Below, in pieces: positions 26,817 through 36,485 of a DNA stretch of 64,000 nt (position 1 is the stretch's first letter; every line of letters starts with the position of its first letter). A program made the translations under genes and the position numbers. Source of the stretch: Streptomyces sp. NBC_01237 (GTDB taxonomy: Bacteria; Actinomycetota; Actinomycetes; Streptomycetales; Streptomycetaceae); the NCBI RefSeq assembly GCF_035917275.1, contig NZ_CP108509.1, positions 682,001 to 746,000 on the forward strand. The letters are read 5' to 3'. Below the pieces are notes generated by a model. That model made no database searches. It saw only the letters and a list, made by a program, of their open reading frames with translations, and was not told the origin of the DNA.

Positions 26817-28859
26817 ATGCCGACCGGCTCACGCCGCAATACCCCGCAGGGCACGAAGAGGACACCGGCGCAGAAGACCATCTCTGATGCGGAGCGGGAG
26901 CTCTACGGCGGGCCGCTGCGCTACGACCAGTCGTACGTCCGTCATGAGGGCCCGCTGACGAGGCTCTCCTTCCGGCACATGGCGGCCGCGCTGCCGCGCA
27001 TGATCACACTGGTGCTCCGTACCGGCCGGCAGACGGACCCGCGGGCTATGGCGGGGGTGGTCGCCGCGCAGCTCGGTCAGGGGGTGGCCGCGGCGTGGGG
27101 GCTGGTGGCGGTCAACAGTGTGCTCACGAACCTGTTCGCGCAGGGCCCGACGGCGGAGAAGCTGCGTGAGGCTCTGCCCGCGTTGTCGGTACTGGCGGTG
27201 ACCGCGGTGATCGCGGCCCTGCTGATGGCGTGGTCGACGGCGATGTCCGGCCGGCTGGAGCCGCAGGTGGAGCGGGCGGTCTCGGCGCGCTACTACACGG
27301 CGGTCACGCGGGTCGAGCTGGAGGCCACCGAACGCCCGGAGGTACAAAGGGTGCTGGAGGCGGGCCGGTTCGGCACGGACTCCGCCCGCAGCATGCTGGG
27401 GCTGTCCGTCGGGGTCGGCAACGTTCTCATTGCGATGGTGGCGGCCGCCGTTGTTCTGGCGTCGCTGCACTGGATGCTGCTGCCGATGCTGCTCGTGATC
27501 GCCCTGCCCAAGGGATGGGGCGCGGTGCGCTCGGCACGCCGCGAGTACATGTCGAAACTGCACTGGATCGACCACCGGCGGGCCATCGCCTCGCTCCTGG
27601 GTTTCCTGACCCGCCCGCACGCGCAGGGCGAGATCCGTGTGCACGCCGCAGGGACGAAGCTCCTCAAGAGCTATGAGGAGATGTCCCGCCAAACCGAGGC
27701 GGAGCAGCGGCGTCTGGCCCGTGCTCAGGCCTTTACCGACCTGGTCGCCGGTGGGTTCGCGGGCATCGCGTCGCTGGCCTGCTACGGAGTGCTGTGGTGG
27801 CTGCTGGCCGACGGGTCACTGCCGCTCGCGGTGGGCGGTACGGCGGTCCTTGCGATCCGTGCGTCGACGGCCCGGTTGACCTCGCTGGTCCAGCAGGTCA
27901 ACCGGCTGTACGAGGAGTTGCTGTTCCTGACCGACACCGAGGAGGCCATTGCCCTGGCTACGGCGAACGCCATCCCCGCCACCGGTGCCCCGTTGCCGGC
28001 CCCTGTCCGTCAGGTTCTTGTGGAGAACGTGTCGTACACCTACCCGGGGGCCGATTCCCCTGCGTTGCGGGACGTCAGCTTGCGGGTCCGGCGTGGCGAG
28101 GTGACTGCGCTGGTCGGCGCGAACGGATCCGGCAAGACCACCCTGACCAGGGTGCTGTCGGGGCTGTTGCTGCCCCCGGCCGGCAACGTGTGGTGGCAGG
28201 CCGGCGACGGCAGTGACGGGGTGGAGCTCAGGGAGGCCGACCGGGCCGGGATCTTCGCCTCGGTGGGGCTGCTCGCGCAGGACTTCCCCCGCTGGGAGAT
28301 GACCGCGGCCGCGAATGTGGCGATCGGGGCCGGCGACCGTGTCCGCGACATGGACCGGGTGGAGTCCGCCGCCCGGTCGGCCGGTGTCCTGAAGTTGATC
28401 GAGGGCTTGCGCCACGGCTGGAACTCCATCGTTTTCAAGGGGTACGAGCGAGGAGTCCAGCTGTCGGGCGGTCAGTGGCAGAAGCTCGGCACGGCGCGGA
28501 GTCTCTACCGAGCGGCCCCCTTTCTCCTGGTCGACGAGCCGACCTCGGCCCTCGACCCGCACGCGGAGATCGCCGCGTTCGACAGCCTGTGGTCCCTCGC
28601 GGAGGAAGGCCACGCGGTCCTGCTCGTGACGCACCGTCTCGCGGCCACGGCCAACGCCGACCGCATCTACGTCCTCGACCAGGGCCGGCTCGCCGAAGAG
28701 GGCACCCATGAACAGCTCATGGCCGTACCTGACGGTATCTACCGGTCGATGTACACCGCCCAGGCAGCCCAGTACGGGGCCACCGCACCGGCCGTTCCCT
28801 CTCAGCCGGGCCACTCCCCTGCCTCGGATGCGAACCCGGTGAAGGGCGGCCCGCAGTGA
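26817..28859 (+). CDS. ABC exporter, fused membrane and ATPase domains
   Basis: 680 residues; ATG at 26817 chosen because AGGAAGGAG lies just upstream. Residues ~60-370 form the transmembrane domain with about six segments. The ATPase domain has Walker A VGANGSGKTTLTR, signature LSGGQWQKLGTARSLY, Walker B FLLVDEPTSALDP and H-loop LLVTHRLA. No N-terminal peptidase domain. The type (LSGGQW) is common beside actinobacterial peptide-modification genes. Its stop overlaps the next gene's GTG, so the downstream genes are coupled. Substrate unknown. Confidence 0.88.
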   Translation: MPTGSRRNTPQGTKRTPAQKTISDAERELYGGPLRYDQSYVRHEGPLTRLSFRHMAAALPRMITLVLRTGRQTDPRAMAGVVAAQLGQGVAAAWGLVAVNSVLTNLFAQGPTAEKLREALPALSVLAVTAVIAALLMAWSTAMSGRLEPQVERAVSARYYTAVTRVELEATERPEVQRVLEAGRFGTDSARSMLGLSVGVGNVLIAMVAAAVVLASLHWMLLPMLLVIALPKGWGAVRSARREYMSKLHWIDHRRAIASLLGFLTRPHAQGEIRVHAAGTKLLKSYEEMSRQTEAEQRRLARAQAFTDLVAGGFAGIASLACYGVLWWLLADGSLPLAVGGTAVLAIRASTARLTSLVQQVNRLYEELLFLTDTEEAIALATANAIPATGAPLPAPVRQVLVENVSYTYPGADSPALRDVSLRVRRGEVTALVGANGSGKTTLTRVLSGLLLPPAGNVWWQAGDGSDGVELREADRAGIFASVGLLAQDFPRWEMTAAANVAIGAGDRVRDMDRVESAARSAGVLKLIEGLRHGWNSIVFKGYERGVQLSGGQWQKLGTARSLYRAAPFLLVDEPTSALDPHAEIAAFDSLWSLAEEGHAVLLVTHRLAATANADRIYVLDQGRLAEEGTHEQLMAVPDGIYRSMYTAQAAQYGATAPAVPSQPGHSPASDANPVKGGPQ

Positions 28860-29752
28860 ACGCCGCTGTTCCCGGCCCGGGCCGCCACCCCGACGAAGGC
28901 CGAGGGGTCCCGCCTCGGCACCCGACCGCCCAACCCCCGCCGGGCAACGCCCCTCTACTGCCTCACGAGGCACCTGAGGGGACTGAGCTCCACATCGTCG
29001 GTGTCCACCTCTACCTACAGGACGACAACGGACGGGTCCTCCTCGGACTGCGTCACCCCGCCTCTGCGTACGCGGGAGGCGAGTGGCACGCCTTGGCAGG
29101 GCACTGTGAGAGAGAAGAAACGACCAGTTGCCTCGTCCGGGAAGCCCGGGAGGAGGCCGGGCTGATCATCGAACCCGACGAGGTCGAGCTGGCCCACCTG
29201 GTCCACAGTGTCGACTCGCCTGCCGCGAGGCCGAGGATCCAGCTTTTCTACCGGGCCCGGCACTGGTCCGGCGTCCCTCAGGTCCGGGAGCCCGACCGGT
29301 GCGTGGAGTTCACCCACCCGGCCGGGCACGGCCTGGAACGGATCTGGCTCACCGATCGGTTCCGTCAGCGCATCACCACCGGACCGGGACGTGGACGCAC
29401 CAGAGCGAGCCGGCCTTGCCCGCGGACACCGACCGCGGTTTCTGGCCGGCAGCCGACCACTGTCCCGGTGGGGCCCTCGTGCGGGACTTCGGCGCCGAGC
29501 ATCTGGTCATCGGTGCGCCCGCCTGCGGGTCGTGGATGTGCGCCGGGCGGGTGGGCCCCCAGGCATGGAGTGTCACGGCTCAGGGGCCGCGCGACATCTG
29601 GACAGAACTCCAGGACCTCGCTGTCCGGTGGCGGGCGGCAGATTCCCCGGGCCGCTACCGCCTCGACGTCGGCCCGGACGGCGCACAGCGGGCCGTCTCC
29701 GCGTGCCGCGGCCTGTCCTGGCAGCTCCCTGACCCGCACCCGTTCCGTGTAA
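28856..29752 (+). CDS. Nudix hydrolase, C-terminus apparently frameshifted
   Basis: GTG at 28856 overlaps the ABC gene's TGA (GTGA). After a Pro-rich N-terminus the Nudix domain runs from about residue 45; the Nudix box is GHCEREETTSCLVREAREEA followed by GLII, matching Gx5Ex7REUxEExGU. Nudix enzymes hydrolyse nucleoside diphosphates linked to another moiety. After about residue 175 (near 29385) the encoded sequence stops looking like protein, while another frame carries a plausible conserved C-terminus (next entry). The true gene probably ends near there. Confidence 0.72.
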   Translation: MNAAVPGPGRHPDEGRGVPPRHPTAQPPPGNAPLLPHEAPEGTELHIVGVHLYLQDDNGRVLLGLRHPASAYAGGEWHALAGHCEREETTSCLVREAREEAGLIIEPDEVELAHLVHSVDSPAARPRIQLFYRARHWSGVPQVREPDRCVEFTHPAGHGLERIWLTDRFRQRITTGPGRGRTRASRPCPRTPTAVSGRQPTTVPVGPSCGTSAPSIWSSVRPPAGRGCAPGGWAPRHGVSRLRGRATSGQNSRTSLSGGGRQIPRAATASTSARTAHSGPSPRAAACPGSSLTRTRSV

Positions 29753-29766
29753 GAGCTGCCCCGTGA
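29386..29766 (+). pseudogene. C-terminal remnant, possibly of an O-methyltransferase used in peptide modification
   Basis: Frame +1 relative to the Nudix gene reads DTDRGFWPAADHCPGGALVR, HLVIGAPACGSWMCAG, GPRDIWTELQDLAVRWRAAD and stops at 29766. The GPR-W-E-W layout recalls the C-terminal domain of isoaspartyl-methyltransferase-like enzymes found in actinobacterial peptide loci; this is a tentative recollection. No start and no catalytic domain remain. Confidence 0.4.
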
Positions 29767-29875
29767 CCTGCCCCGACGGGCTGCTCGCCCCTCAGGGAGC
29801 GAGTGCCAGCGGCCGCCCGGAGCCCCCAGGGGAATCAGACGTAGCGAGCCGCACAACGACGAGAGGAGCCGGGTT

Positions 29876-30559
29876 TTGAAGAAAGTCCCCAAGAGTGCGT
29901 GGCAGGAGCACTACTCCACAGGGCAGGGGTTTCGTCCTCTGGGCGAAGGTGAGCGGGCGTTGCTGGCCGAGCATGCCCCGGCTCCCGAGGTCGGCGGGCG
30001 AGCCCTCGACATCGGCTGCGGCACGGGTGAACTGGCCGTCACATTGGCCGGTATGGGCTTCTCGGTCGACGCGGTCGACTTCACCGAGGCAGCCCTGGTC
30101 CGGGCGCGTACGGAGCACCAGCAGGTGCGGGGGGTGCGCTGGCTGTGTCTGGATATCGAGCAGGATCCGCTGCCCCGCCCTCCCGCAGGTGAGGAGGGCG
30201 GATACGACCTGGTCACGTTGCGGCTGAGCATCGCCTTCATCATCGCGCGAGCGTCGGTACTGCGTTTGCTGGGCGGAAAGCTGCGCACGGGCGGTGCACT
30301 CGTCGTCATCACCCCGGTCGCGGAGAGCACCCCCGGCGAACGGCGGCACATCGCCCTGGACAAGGACGAACTCACCGTGGTCGCGGACGGCTTCGAGGAA
30401 GTCACCCGGTTCGACACGGAAGGCCTGGCGGCGCTGGTGCTGCGCACACCGGGCGGATCGCCCACGGCAGCGGAAAAGCGCCGGACGGACCCTGAGGCAC
30501 ATGTACCCTGCCCGGTCCCGCCGCCCGGAACAGGCGCGACAGCGGGTGACAGGACGTGA
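29876..30559 (+). CDS. Class I SAM-dependent methyltransferase
   Basis: 227 residues from TTG at 29876 (GAGAGGAGCC upstream). Motif I is ALDIGCGTGELAVTLAGMGF followed by SVDAVDFTEAAL; motif for the acidic ribose-binding residue is DAVDF. A C-terminal Pro/Thr-rich tail of about 30 residues is outside the fold. Small-molecule methyltransferase type; substrate unknown. Its TGA overlaps the GTG of the following kinase, so the two are coupled. Confidence 0.82.
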   Translation: MKKVPKSAWQEHYSTGQGFRPLGEGERALLAEHAPAPEVGGRALDIGCGTGELAVTLAGMGFSVDAVDFTEAALVRARTEHQQVRGVRWLCLDIEQDPLPRPPAGEEGGYDLVTLRLSIAFIIARASVLRLLGGKLRTGGALVVITPVAESTPGERRHIALDKDELTVVADGFEEVTRFDTEGLAALVLRTPGGSPTAAEKRRTDPEAHVPCPVPPPGTGATAGDRT

Positions 30560-31122
30560 TCGTCTGGCTCAACGGCGCGTTCGGCGTGGGGAAGAGCACC
30601 CTGGCCACCGGGCTGCGGAAGGCTCTGGACGGAGCGGTGATCGCCGACCCGGAAGGCGTCGGGAGCCTGCTGCAGGAGGCCCTGGACGGGCACAAGCGCC
30701 ATACCGGCGACTATCAGGACCACCCGCCCTGGCGGCACCTGACCCTCGCGTTCATCACGAACCTGGCCAACTACACCGGCGGCCCCGTCATCGTGCCCAT
30801 GACCGTCCTCGACCCCCGCCACGCCACCGACCTCTTCACCCCGCTGCGCCGACGCGGCCCCGGCTTCCACCACCTGGTCCTGCACGCCGGACCGGATGCA
30901 CTGCGGCAGCGGATCGCCGACAGCGACGACTTCCCCGGCGAGGCCGTACGCGCCTTCCGGCAACGCCGGGCCGCCGACTACCAGGCGGCCGCCGACTCCT
31001 GGATGCACGCCCAGGGCCACGTCATCAACACCAGCGCCCTCACCGCCGGACAGACCCTCCAGGCCGCTCTCGCCCACCTGCACACCACCGACCCGACCGC
31101 ACAGAAAGACCCCCACCCGTAA
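30556..31122 (+). CDS. P-loop kinase-like protein of the TmrB/AAA type
   Basis: 188 residues. Walker A is NGAFGVGKSTLA (residues ~6-17) right at the N-terminus, as in the tunicamycin-resistance protein TmrB and related small ATP-binding proteins. PVIVPMTVLD, HHLVLHAGPDALRQRI and a C-terminal helix follow. TmrB-like proteins are thought to bind or phosphorylate nucleotide-like antibiotics. Last gene of the coupled run ABC - Nudix - methyltransferase - kinase. Confidence 0.75.
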   Translation: MIVWLNGAFGVGKSTLATGLRKALDGAVIADPEGVGSLLQEALDGHKRHTGDYQDHPPWRHLTLAFITNLANYTGGPVIVPMTVLDPRHATDLFTPLRRRGPGFHHLVLHAGPDALRQRIADSDDFPGEAVRAFRQRRAADYQAAADSWMHAQGHVINTSALTAGQTLQAALAHLHTTDPTAQKDPHP

Positions 31123-31563
31123 CCACCACGCCAACCCGCACCCGGCCACTCGGAACCCTCCCCAGCCCATGCCCATGGAACAGACCGGATGCTTGGCCCA
31201 CGGCGGTCGTCCCGCTGCCGCGTCCGTGCGCGCCGTCCACGACACGGCTGTGACGACGGTGGTGGTGCTGGGGACCACGTACGGGCCGAACGATTCGACT
31301 CACTTCCTAGCGGCGGGTGGCTCGGAGTCCCAGTAGCCGATGACTCGGGGGCCGCCGGGAACGAACCGAGGGAGGCGACGAGTGGCGGCACGGAGGGGCT
31401 TCCGGTCAGCGCAGGCGGATGGTGGTGGCGGCCTGGAGGACCTGGTGAGGGCCAGGATCTCGGTCATCAGCCTTTCGCTGGCGACCGCGGTGTAAGCATC
31501 CCTGGCACGGTCACCGCCGACGGCCCGGGGGCGCGGTGGCGGCCGCCCGGGCGAGGCAGTCCC
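31123..31563. other. No gene seen
   Basis: 441 bp between two convergent units. No convincing frame or strong hairpin. Confidence 0.45.
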
Positions 31564-31992
31564 CTACCGCATCTCGCGGCGGATCTCTTCGACGAGGAGA
31601 CCGTCCTCCTCGGTCAGCCCCAAGTACGCCCAGGAGATCCCAGCGGCAGCGAGCACCTCGGCCATGGTGGCCCTCCCGGGGTACTGCTTTTCGAGACAAT
31701 CCAGCTCGTAGGTGCGTTCTTGAATGCGTTGAATGGAGGCGAGGTGGGCTGCTTGGGCGGCAGCCGCTTCATCGGCGCGCGCACCCGCATCCTCCATGGC
31801 GATGCGGGCATCGATCACTTCCCCCGAAATGACGTCGAACGCCATGTTCACGACCTCCGGAACATCCAGGTCGGGCCGCTCGGTGTGGATCTGGCGGAGT
31901 TTGCGCTCCAGGACGAGCACGGATTCCTCTGGCAGGACCTCGCGCGCGGATTGCAGGACGCCGCCGAATTGGGAGTCGAACCGGGTAGTCAT
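31564..31992 (-). CDS. Hypothetical helical protein
   Basis: 142 residues from ATG at 31990-31992. Starts MTTRFDSQFGGVLQSARE; a helical region (ARIAMEDAGARADEAAAAQA then HLASIQRIQERTYELDCLEK) suggests a coiled coil. The end reads AYLGLTEEDGLLVEEIRREM. No ribosome-binding site is obvious; no family recognised. Confidence 0.5.
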   Translation of the reverse strand: MTTRFDSQFGGVLQSAREVLPEESVLVLERKLRQIHTERPDLDVPEVVNMAFDVISGEVIDARIAMEDAGARADEAAAAQAAHLASIQRIQERTYELDCLEKQYPGRATMAEVLAAAGISWAYLGLTEEDGLLVEEIRREMR

Positions 31993-32688
31993 GCTGGGGA
32001 AGTTAGCGGCATCCGGTTCCCGTTGCCAGTGCCGTCCTAGCGGCGCAGCCCGGCGGGGCCCGCCGCTGGATATGCTCGTCGAGCATCTTCTACGCCCACA
32101 CGCCGACCCCATGCCGAGGACACCATGCCCGCACCCCAGCCACCGCCGCCTCCAGCGCGGACCGTTTCGGTCGCCGACCCAGGCTCCCTCCGGGTCCGGG
32201 TGGTGTCGGAGCGCAGCGGAACGTGTGACTTCCGACGCGAGAGCGCCGGCAATCTCGCGCCGGGCCGGTTCGCCGCCTTGGTCCGCGCATGCGTTGAGGA
32301 CGAGGGGCACACCGTCTGCCACGAGACCGGCCCCCGGCAAGGACCGGCCCGGAGCGGTCTGTGCCGGTTTCGCCGCGCACCCGGATGCCGGCCGTTCCCT
32401 CGCGTTGCGGATTGCCGCCGCCGGGTCCGTCATCGCGCAGCGCCCGTGAGCGGGGGGATCCGTACTGCGTCGCCCCGGTGGCTGCGGCCCGCCCTGGCCA
32501 ATTTCTTTGAAGCAGGTAGCTGTGCGGGTCAGGCGCCATAGCCAACGGTGCTGCTCAGGCTGGACTTTACCGACCGCCCGTAGTCCTGCCCTTGATGTCC
32601 GTCTGGGACTGTGACCAGCACGTCCTGGGTTTGTTTACCGACCGTGTCCGGGACGTCTGTCATGTTCTGGAGTCGGTACGGAGGACAA
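31993..32688. other. No gene seen; probable left flank of the Tn554-like module
   Basis: 696 bp. Frames are Arg/Pro-rich; none has a good start. Tn554-like elements lack terminal repeats, so a left boundary cannot be read. Confidence 0.4.
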
Positions 32689-33867
32689 GTGGTACGGCAC
32701 ATCGTGGTCGAAAACTTGAGGGACCAGCGGAACGAGCGGAAGGACGGGCAGCGGTCGTGGACGATCGTCTGGCCCGAGGGATCACTGCACACGGAGGCGG
32801 ACCGGTTCCTGCGTGAGCACGAGGGCTCGGGCACGCAGAAGACGTACGCGTACTACCTGGTGGACCACCTGCGGTGGCTGGAGCGCGAATGCCTGGCCTT
32901 CGACACGGACCAACTGCGGGACCTGGGAAGGTACATGGGGATCGTCGGTGCCGAGGTTCGCATACCGCTCGGGGAACCGTGGCGGGTCGGCAAGCGCCCC
33001 TACGGCCGCTCGGCCCTGTCCACCGCGGCGGCTTGCCTGAAGGGTTTCTACCTGCAGCAGGCTTCTCGCGGCATCAACGGCGAGCTCGGCAAGAAGCTCG
33101 ACACGTCCCGGCTGCCGTCGCGGGTGGACAAGCGCCGCTCGTTCCTCGGGCACGTGAAAAACACGCTGCCGACCAACCCACTGGCGCCGAAGGGGCCGCA
33201 CCGCCGCCACCCGAAGATGTTGCCGCAGGGGGCGAGGGAGAGGCTGCTGGGGGCGGTGAACGCCGCCCGGGATCGGCTGGTCGTCGACTGGCTCGCCGAC
33301 GGCGGGCTTCGGATCGGTGAGCTCTGCGGGCTGCACCTGGTCGATTTGCACCTGCGGGAGAACGCGGCCTGCGGCGAGTGCCGCACCCCGCACCTGCACG
33401 TCTGCCACCGGCCCGGCAACCCGAACCGGGCCGAGGCCAAGACCAAGCACTCCTGGCGGGTCGAGCGCGGGACGGTGACCGGCGGGCTGATCAAGCGGGT
33501 CAGCCCGGCGATGGTGCACTCCTACTTCGAGTACATGACGACCGAGTACCCGCGCGGCGCCGGGCACGGCATGCTCCTGGTCCAGCTGCACGGTGCCGAT
33601 ACCGGTCAGCCGTGGGCACCGGTCGGCGCCCGCCGGATGCTCGGCCGGGCCGGGAAACGCGCTGGTCTGGGGCTGGTGAAACCCCATGCCTTCCGGCACA
33701 CCTTTACCTCGGCGGTTCTCGATGCCGCGGACGGCAACACCCTGATTGCCCGGGACGCTGGCGGCTGGGCGTCGGCCGCGATGGTCGACGAGGTCTATGG
33801 CCACGTCGATGTTCATGACCCGGTCTTCGACGCCGCGCTTCGCACGGTCTGGGGTGAGACGAAGTGA
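32689..33867 (+). CDS. Tyrosine recombinase, TnpA-like
   Basis: 392 residues from GTG at 32689, chosen for GGAGGA at 32680-32685. Phage-integrase fold: SAM-like N-terminal domain (EGSGTQKTYAYYLVDHLRWL), catalytic domain with Arg in ADGGLRIGELCGLHL, HAFRHTFTSAVL, and the nucleophile Tyr in VDEVYGHVD. A Cys/His cluster (CGECRTPHLHVCH) sits inside the catalytic domain. Cuts and rejoins DNA through a phosphotyrosine intermediate. Confidence 0.85.
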   Translation: MVRHIVVENLRDQRNERKDGQRSWTIVWPEGSLHTEADRFLREHEGSGTQKTYAYYLVDHLRWLERECLAFDTDQLRDLGRYMGIVGAEVRIPLGEPWRVGKRPYGRSALSTAAACLKGFYLQQASRGINGELGKKLDTSRLPSRVDKRRSFLGHVKNTLPTNPLAPKGPHRRHPKMLPQGARERLLGAVNAARDRLVVDWLADGGLRIGELCGLHLVDLHLRENAACGECRTPHLHVCHRPGNPNRAEAKTKHSWRVERGTVTGGLIKRVSPAMVHSYFEYMTTEYPRGAGHGMLLVQLHGADTGQPWAPVGARRMLGRAGKRAGLGLVKPHAFRHTFTSAVLDAADGNTLIARDAGGWASAAMVDEVYGHVDVHDPVFDAALRTVWGETK

Positions 33868-36485
33868 CCGCGAACTCGCTGCTGCCGCTCTACACCGAAC
33901 GGCCCGACCGCGAAGGCCGGGACCGGCTGGAGATCCTTACCGCGCTGATCGGTGCCCCGTTCTTCGACCCGCTCTTCCGCGAGACGCTCATCCGGGTTCC
34001 CCAAGACCACCCCGTCTACCAGTGGGGATGCGTCGTCGGTGCCTGCGAACGCGTCAAGTCCGGAGGGACAGAGCTGTGCTCCATCCATCTCCAGAAGTGG
34101 GGAAAGGCGCGGGAGTCGGGCACGACCCGGGCGGAGTTCCTCACCGCGGCACAGCCGCTGGCCCGGGCCGAGTTCGAACGCGAAGGCCCATGTTTGGTCT
34201 GTCCCGATCGGCCGGCTGAGCCGCGAACCGACCTGCGGTTGTGCCGCTGCCACTACAGCTCCTGGAAGTACTACGCCGCCCCACGCAACACCGAGGTGGA
34301 CTTCGAGCAGTGGGTTGCTGAACAGGAGCCACGCGAGGGCTACGGCAACTGCAGGGCCACCGTCTGTCCCGGGCTGGCAGAGTCGCCGCTGGGTTTGTGC
34401 AGCTGGCACTGGCACCGCTACAAGCGCGACCGCCGCCCCGGCGGGGCGGCTCTTCCGGCCAGCTGGTGGCAGCGCTACGAGAGCCAAGGACGACCCGTCC
34501 CCGTCTCCTGCACGGACGAGAACGCCTTCCGCACCTGGTGCGCGACAGTCGAGGTGGCCCCGCGGCCAGGGGTGGTCAACCTGCGTGGTCTGCGGCCACT
34601 GCTGCGAGCCGAGATCCAGTACACCCTGTTCGCCCATACCCAGCAGGACCGGCACAGCATCTGGCGCCTGGACTGGATCCAGAAACTCGTCAACCTTGCG
34701 CGCGAACGCGACGCCGGCTCGCTGACCGACCTGGACCTGGACGACTTCCCTCGCTTCCACACCTCGATCGTGAAGAAGATGCTCCACTACCTGCGACTGG
34801 TCTACTTCACCCCTGAGCAGACGCGGGACGCCGGATTCCTTGAGACCGACCACTTCGGCATCCATTTCCATAACCGGGCCAGCCACATCGACCTGACCCG
34901 CATCACCCAGCGCTGGCTGCGTGACCTGCTCTGGGACTACACCGCCGAGCTGATCCGCTCGCCCCACCGCCCGCGCACCGCAGTGCCCATCGACGGCATA
35001 CGCCGGGCATGCACCGAACTGAGCGCGTTCATAGAGGTCGACGCCCCGGGCGGTGGCCACGACCCGAGCGCCTTGCGGGTGGAGCACATGCACCGCTTCA
35101 TCGCCGACCAGCGCCATCGTGAACGCCATGGGCTGCCCTCGCTGGTGATGAAGGGGCTCTACGGCAAGCTGTCGACGGTCACCTCCGTCACCCGCACCGA
35201 CGTGTTCAACGGCGTCCGCAAGCTGCTGCGGAACGCGCTGGAGAACGGCGCTGCCGAACGGCTCAGATTGGACCGGGAGTTCATCATCGCCATGCCGTTC
35301 GCCGGCGGCGAGCCGCTGCGGGCCCGGCGTCCGTTTCCCGATGAAGTCGCCCGAGCCCTGGCCGACGGGGTCAACCTCGCCCAGCTCGCGGAGCAGTACG
35401 ACCCCGATGACCAGGGGATGCGGGACATCTGGGAGACCATCGTGCTGACCGGCCGCCGCGTGAACGAGGTCCTCAAACTGCGCTGGAACTGCATCGGCCG
35501 CTACGGCGGTCTGCCGATGTTCTGGCACGACCAGACCAAGGTCGGCAACTACGACACGGCGATCCGTATCCCCGACCGGCTCTACGATCTCCTCGCCGAA
35601 CGGCAACGCAAGACGCTGGACCGCTTCGTCGCCCGACACGGACGCCGCCCGACCAGCACCGAGCGCGCCCAACTCGCCCTGTTCGCCAGCAGGGTCCGTA
35701 ACCCCGACGGCTCCACCGCGCTGTCCTACCAGTGGTTTCACCGAAAGTTCCGGGAGTGGGTCACCGAACTTGACCTCGGCCAGCTCGTCCCCCATCAGGC
35801 TCGCCACACTCTGGCCACCAATCTGCTTCGGGCCGGGGCGACCCTCACCCACATCCGCCGCTATCTCGGCCAGGTCTCGGACGGGATGGCCGAGCACTAC
35901 GTCCACCTGACGAGCGAGGACCTGGAGAACGTCCTCCAGCACGTCTGGGTCTCCGGCCCCGGCACCGCCCAACCCGGCGAACTCCTTGTCGGGGAGGTCA
36001 CCCCGCTCACCCGCGAGCGGGCCCAGGCCCTCGCCATCGACCTCGCCCGCCGCAGCACCCCCGCCGAGGGCGGGTTCTGCACCTTCCAGTCGGTCGTCGA
36101 CGGCGGCGCCTGCCCCTGGAACCTCGACTGCCACAACTGCGACAAGTTCGTCCTCTCCGGCGCCGACCTCCTCTACTGGCGGCGCAAGCGCGAACAGTGG
36201 CGGCTGCTGGCCGAGGGCGCCCCCGACGACGCGACCGCCGACTACCTGCACCGCTACTTCGAGCCCACGGCCCGTGCCATCGACGGCTTGGAGAAGGCCC
36301 TGGCCGGCCTCGGCCTTCTCGACGACGCACTCGCCCTGGACCTGCGCAAACCTCAGGACTACTTCCACCGCGTGTGGTCCACCGCCTTCCGCGCCGCCGA
36401 CCTCGCCGACGCGGGCGCCGCCGAGCAGAGCGAGTACAGCGATACGTGCACAACCGACAACGACCCCGAGCAGGACATCGCATGA
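33864..36485 (+). CDS. Large tyrosine recombinase, TnpB-like, with zinc-finger-like N-terminus
   Basis: 873 residues. The N-terminal ~170 residues contain three C-x-C/H clusters (WGCVVGACERVKSGGTELCS, CLVCPDRP, RLCRCHY, GNCRATVCPGL, GLCSWHWHR) that look like zinc ribbons. The catalytic domain has TGRRVNEVLKLRWN, HQARHTLATNLL, THIRRYLGQ and the nucleophile Tyr in AEHYVHL. A C-terminal Cys cluster (CPWNLDCHNCDKF) follows. Overlaps both neighbours by 4 bp, so all three proteins are probably made in fixed proportion. Confidence 0.83.
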   Translation: MTANSLLPLYTERPDREGRDRLEILTALIGAPFFDPLFRETLIRVPQDHPVYQWGCVVGACERVKSGGTELCSIHLQKWGKARESGTTRAEFLTAAQPLARAEFEREGPCLVCPDRPAEPRTDLRLCRCHYSSWKYYAAPRNTEVDFEQWVAEQEPREGYGNCRATVCPGLAESPLGLCSWHWHRYKRDRRPGGAALPASWWQRYESQGRPVPVSCTDENAFRTWCATVEVAPRPGVVNLRGLRPLLRAEIQYTLFAHTQQDRHSIWRLDWIQKLVNLARERDAGSLTDLDLDDFPRFHTSIVKKMLHYLRLVYFTPEQTRDAGFLETDHFGIHFHNRASHIDLTRITQRWLRDLLWDYTAELIRSPHRPRTAVPIDGIRRACTELSAFIEVDAPGGGHDPSALRVEHMHRFIADQRHRERHGLPSLVMKGLYGKLSTVTSVTRTDVFNGVRKLLRNALENGAAERLRLDREFIIAMPFAGGEPLRARRPFPDEVARALADGVNLAQLAEQYDPDDQGMRDIWETIVLTGRRVNEVLKLRWNCIGRYGGLPMFWHDQTKVGNYDTAIRIPDRLYDLLAERQRKTLDRFVARHGRRPTSTERAQLALFASRVRNPDGSTALSYQWFHRKFREWVTELDLGQLVPHQARHTLATNLLRAGATLTHIRRYLGQVSDGMAEHYVHLTSEDLENVLQHVWVSGPGTAQPGELLVGEVTPLTRERAQALAIDLARRSTPAEGGFCTFQSVVDGGACPWNLDCHNCDKFVLSGADLLYWRRKREQWRLLAEGAPDDATADYLHRYFEPTARAIDGLEKALAGLGLLDDALALDLRKPQDYFHRVWSTAFRAADLADAGAAEQSEYSDTCTTDNDPEQDIA

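Noticed and set aside
33813..36368. An 851-codon open frame on the minus strand opposite the large tyrosine recombinase
   Set aside because: High-GC antisense frame; it lacks a ribosome-binding site and recognisable domains, while the plus frame has clear catalytic motifs.
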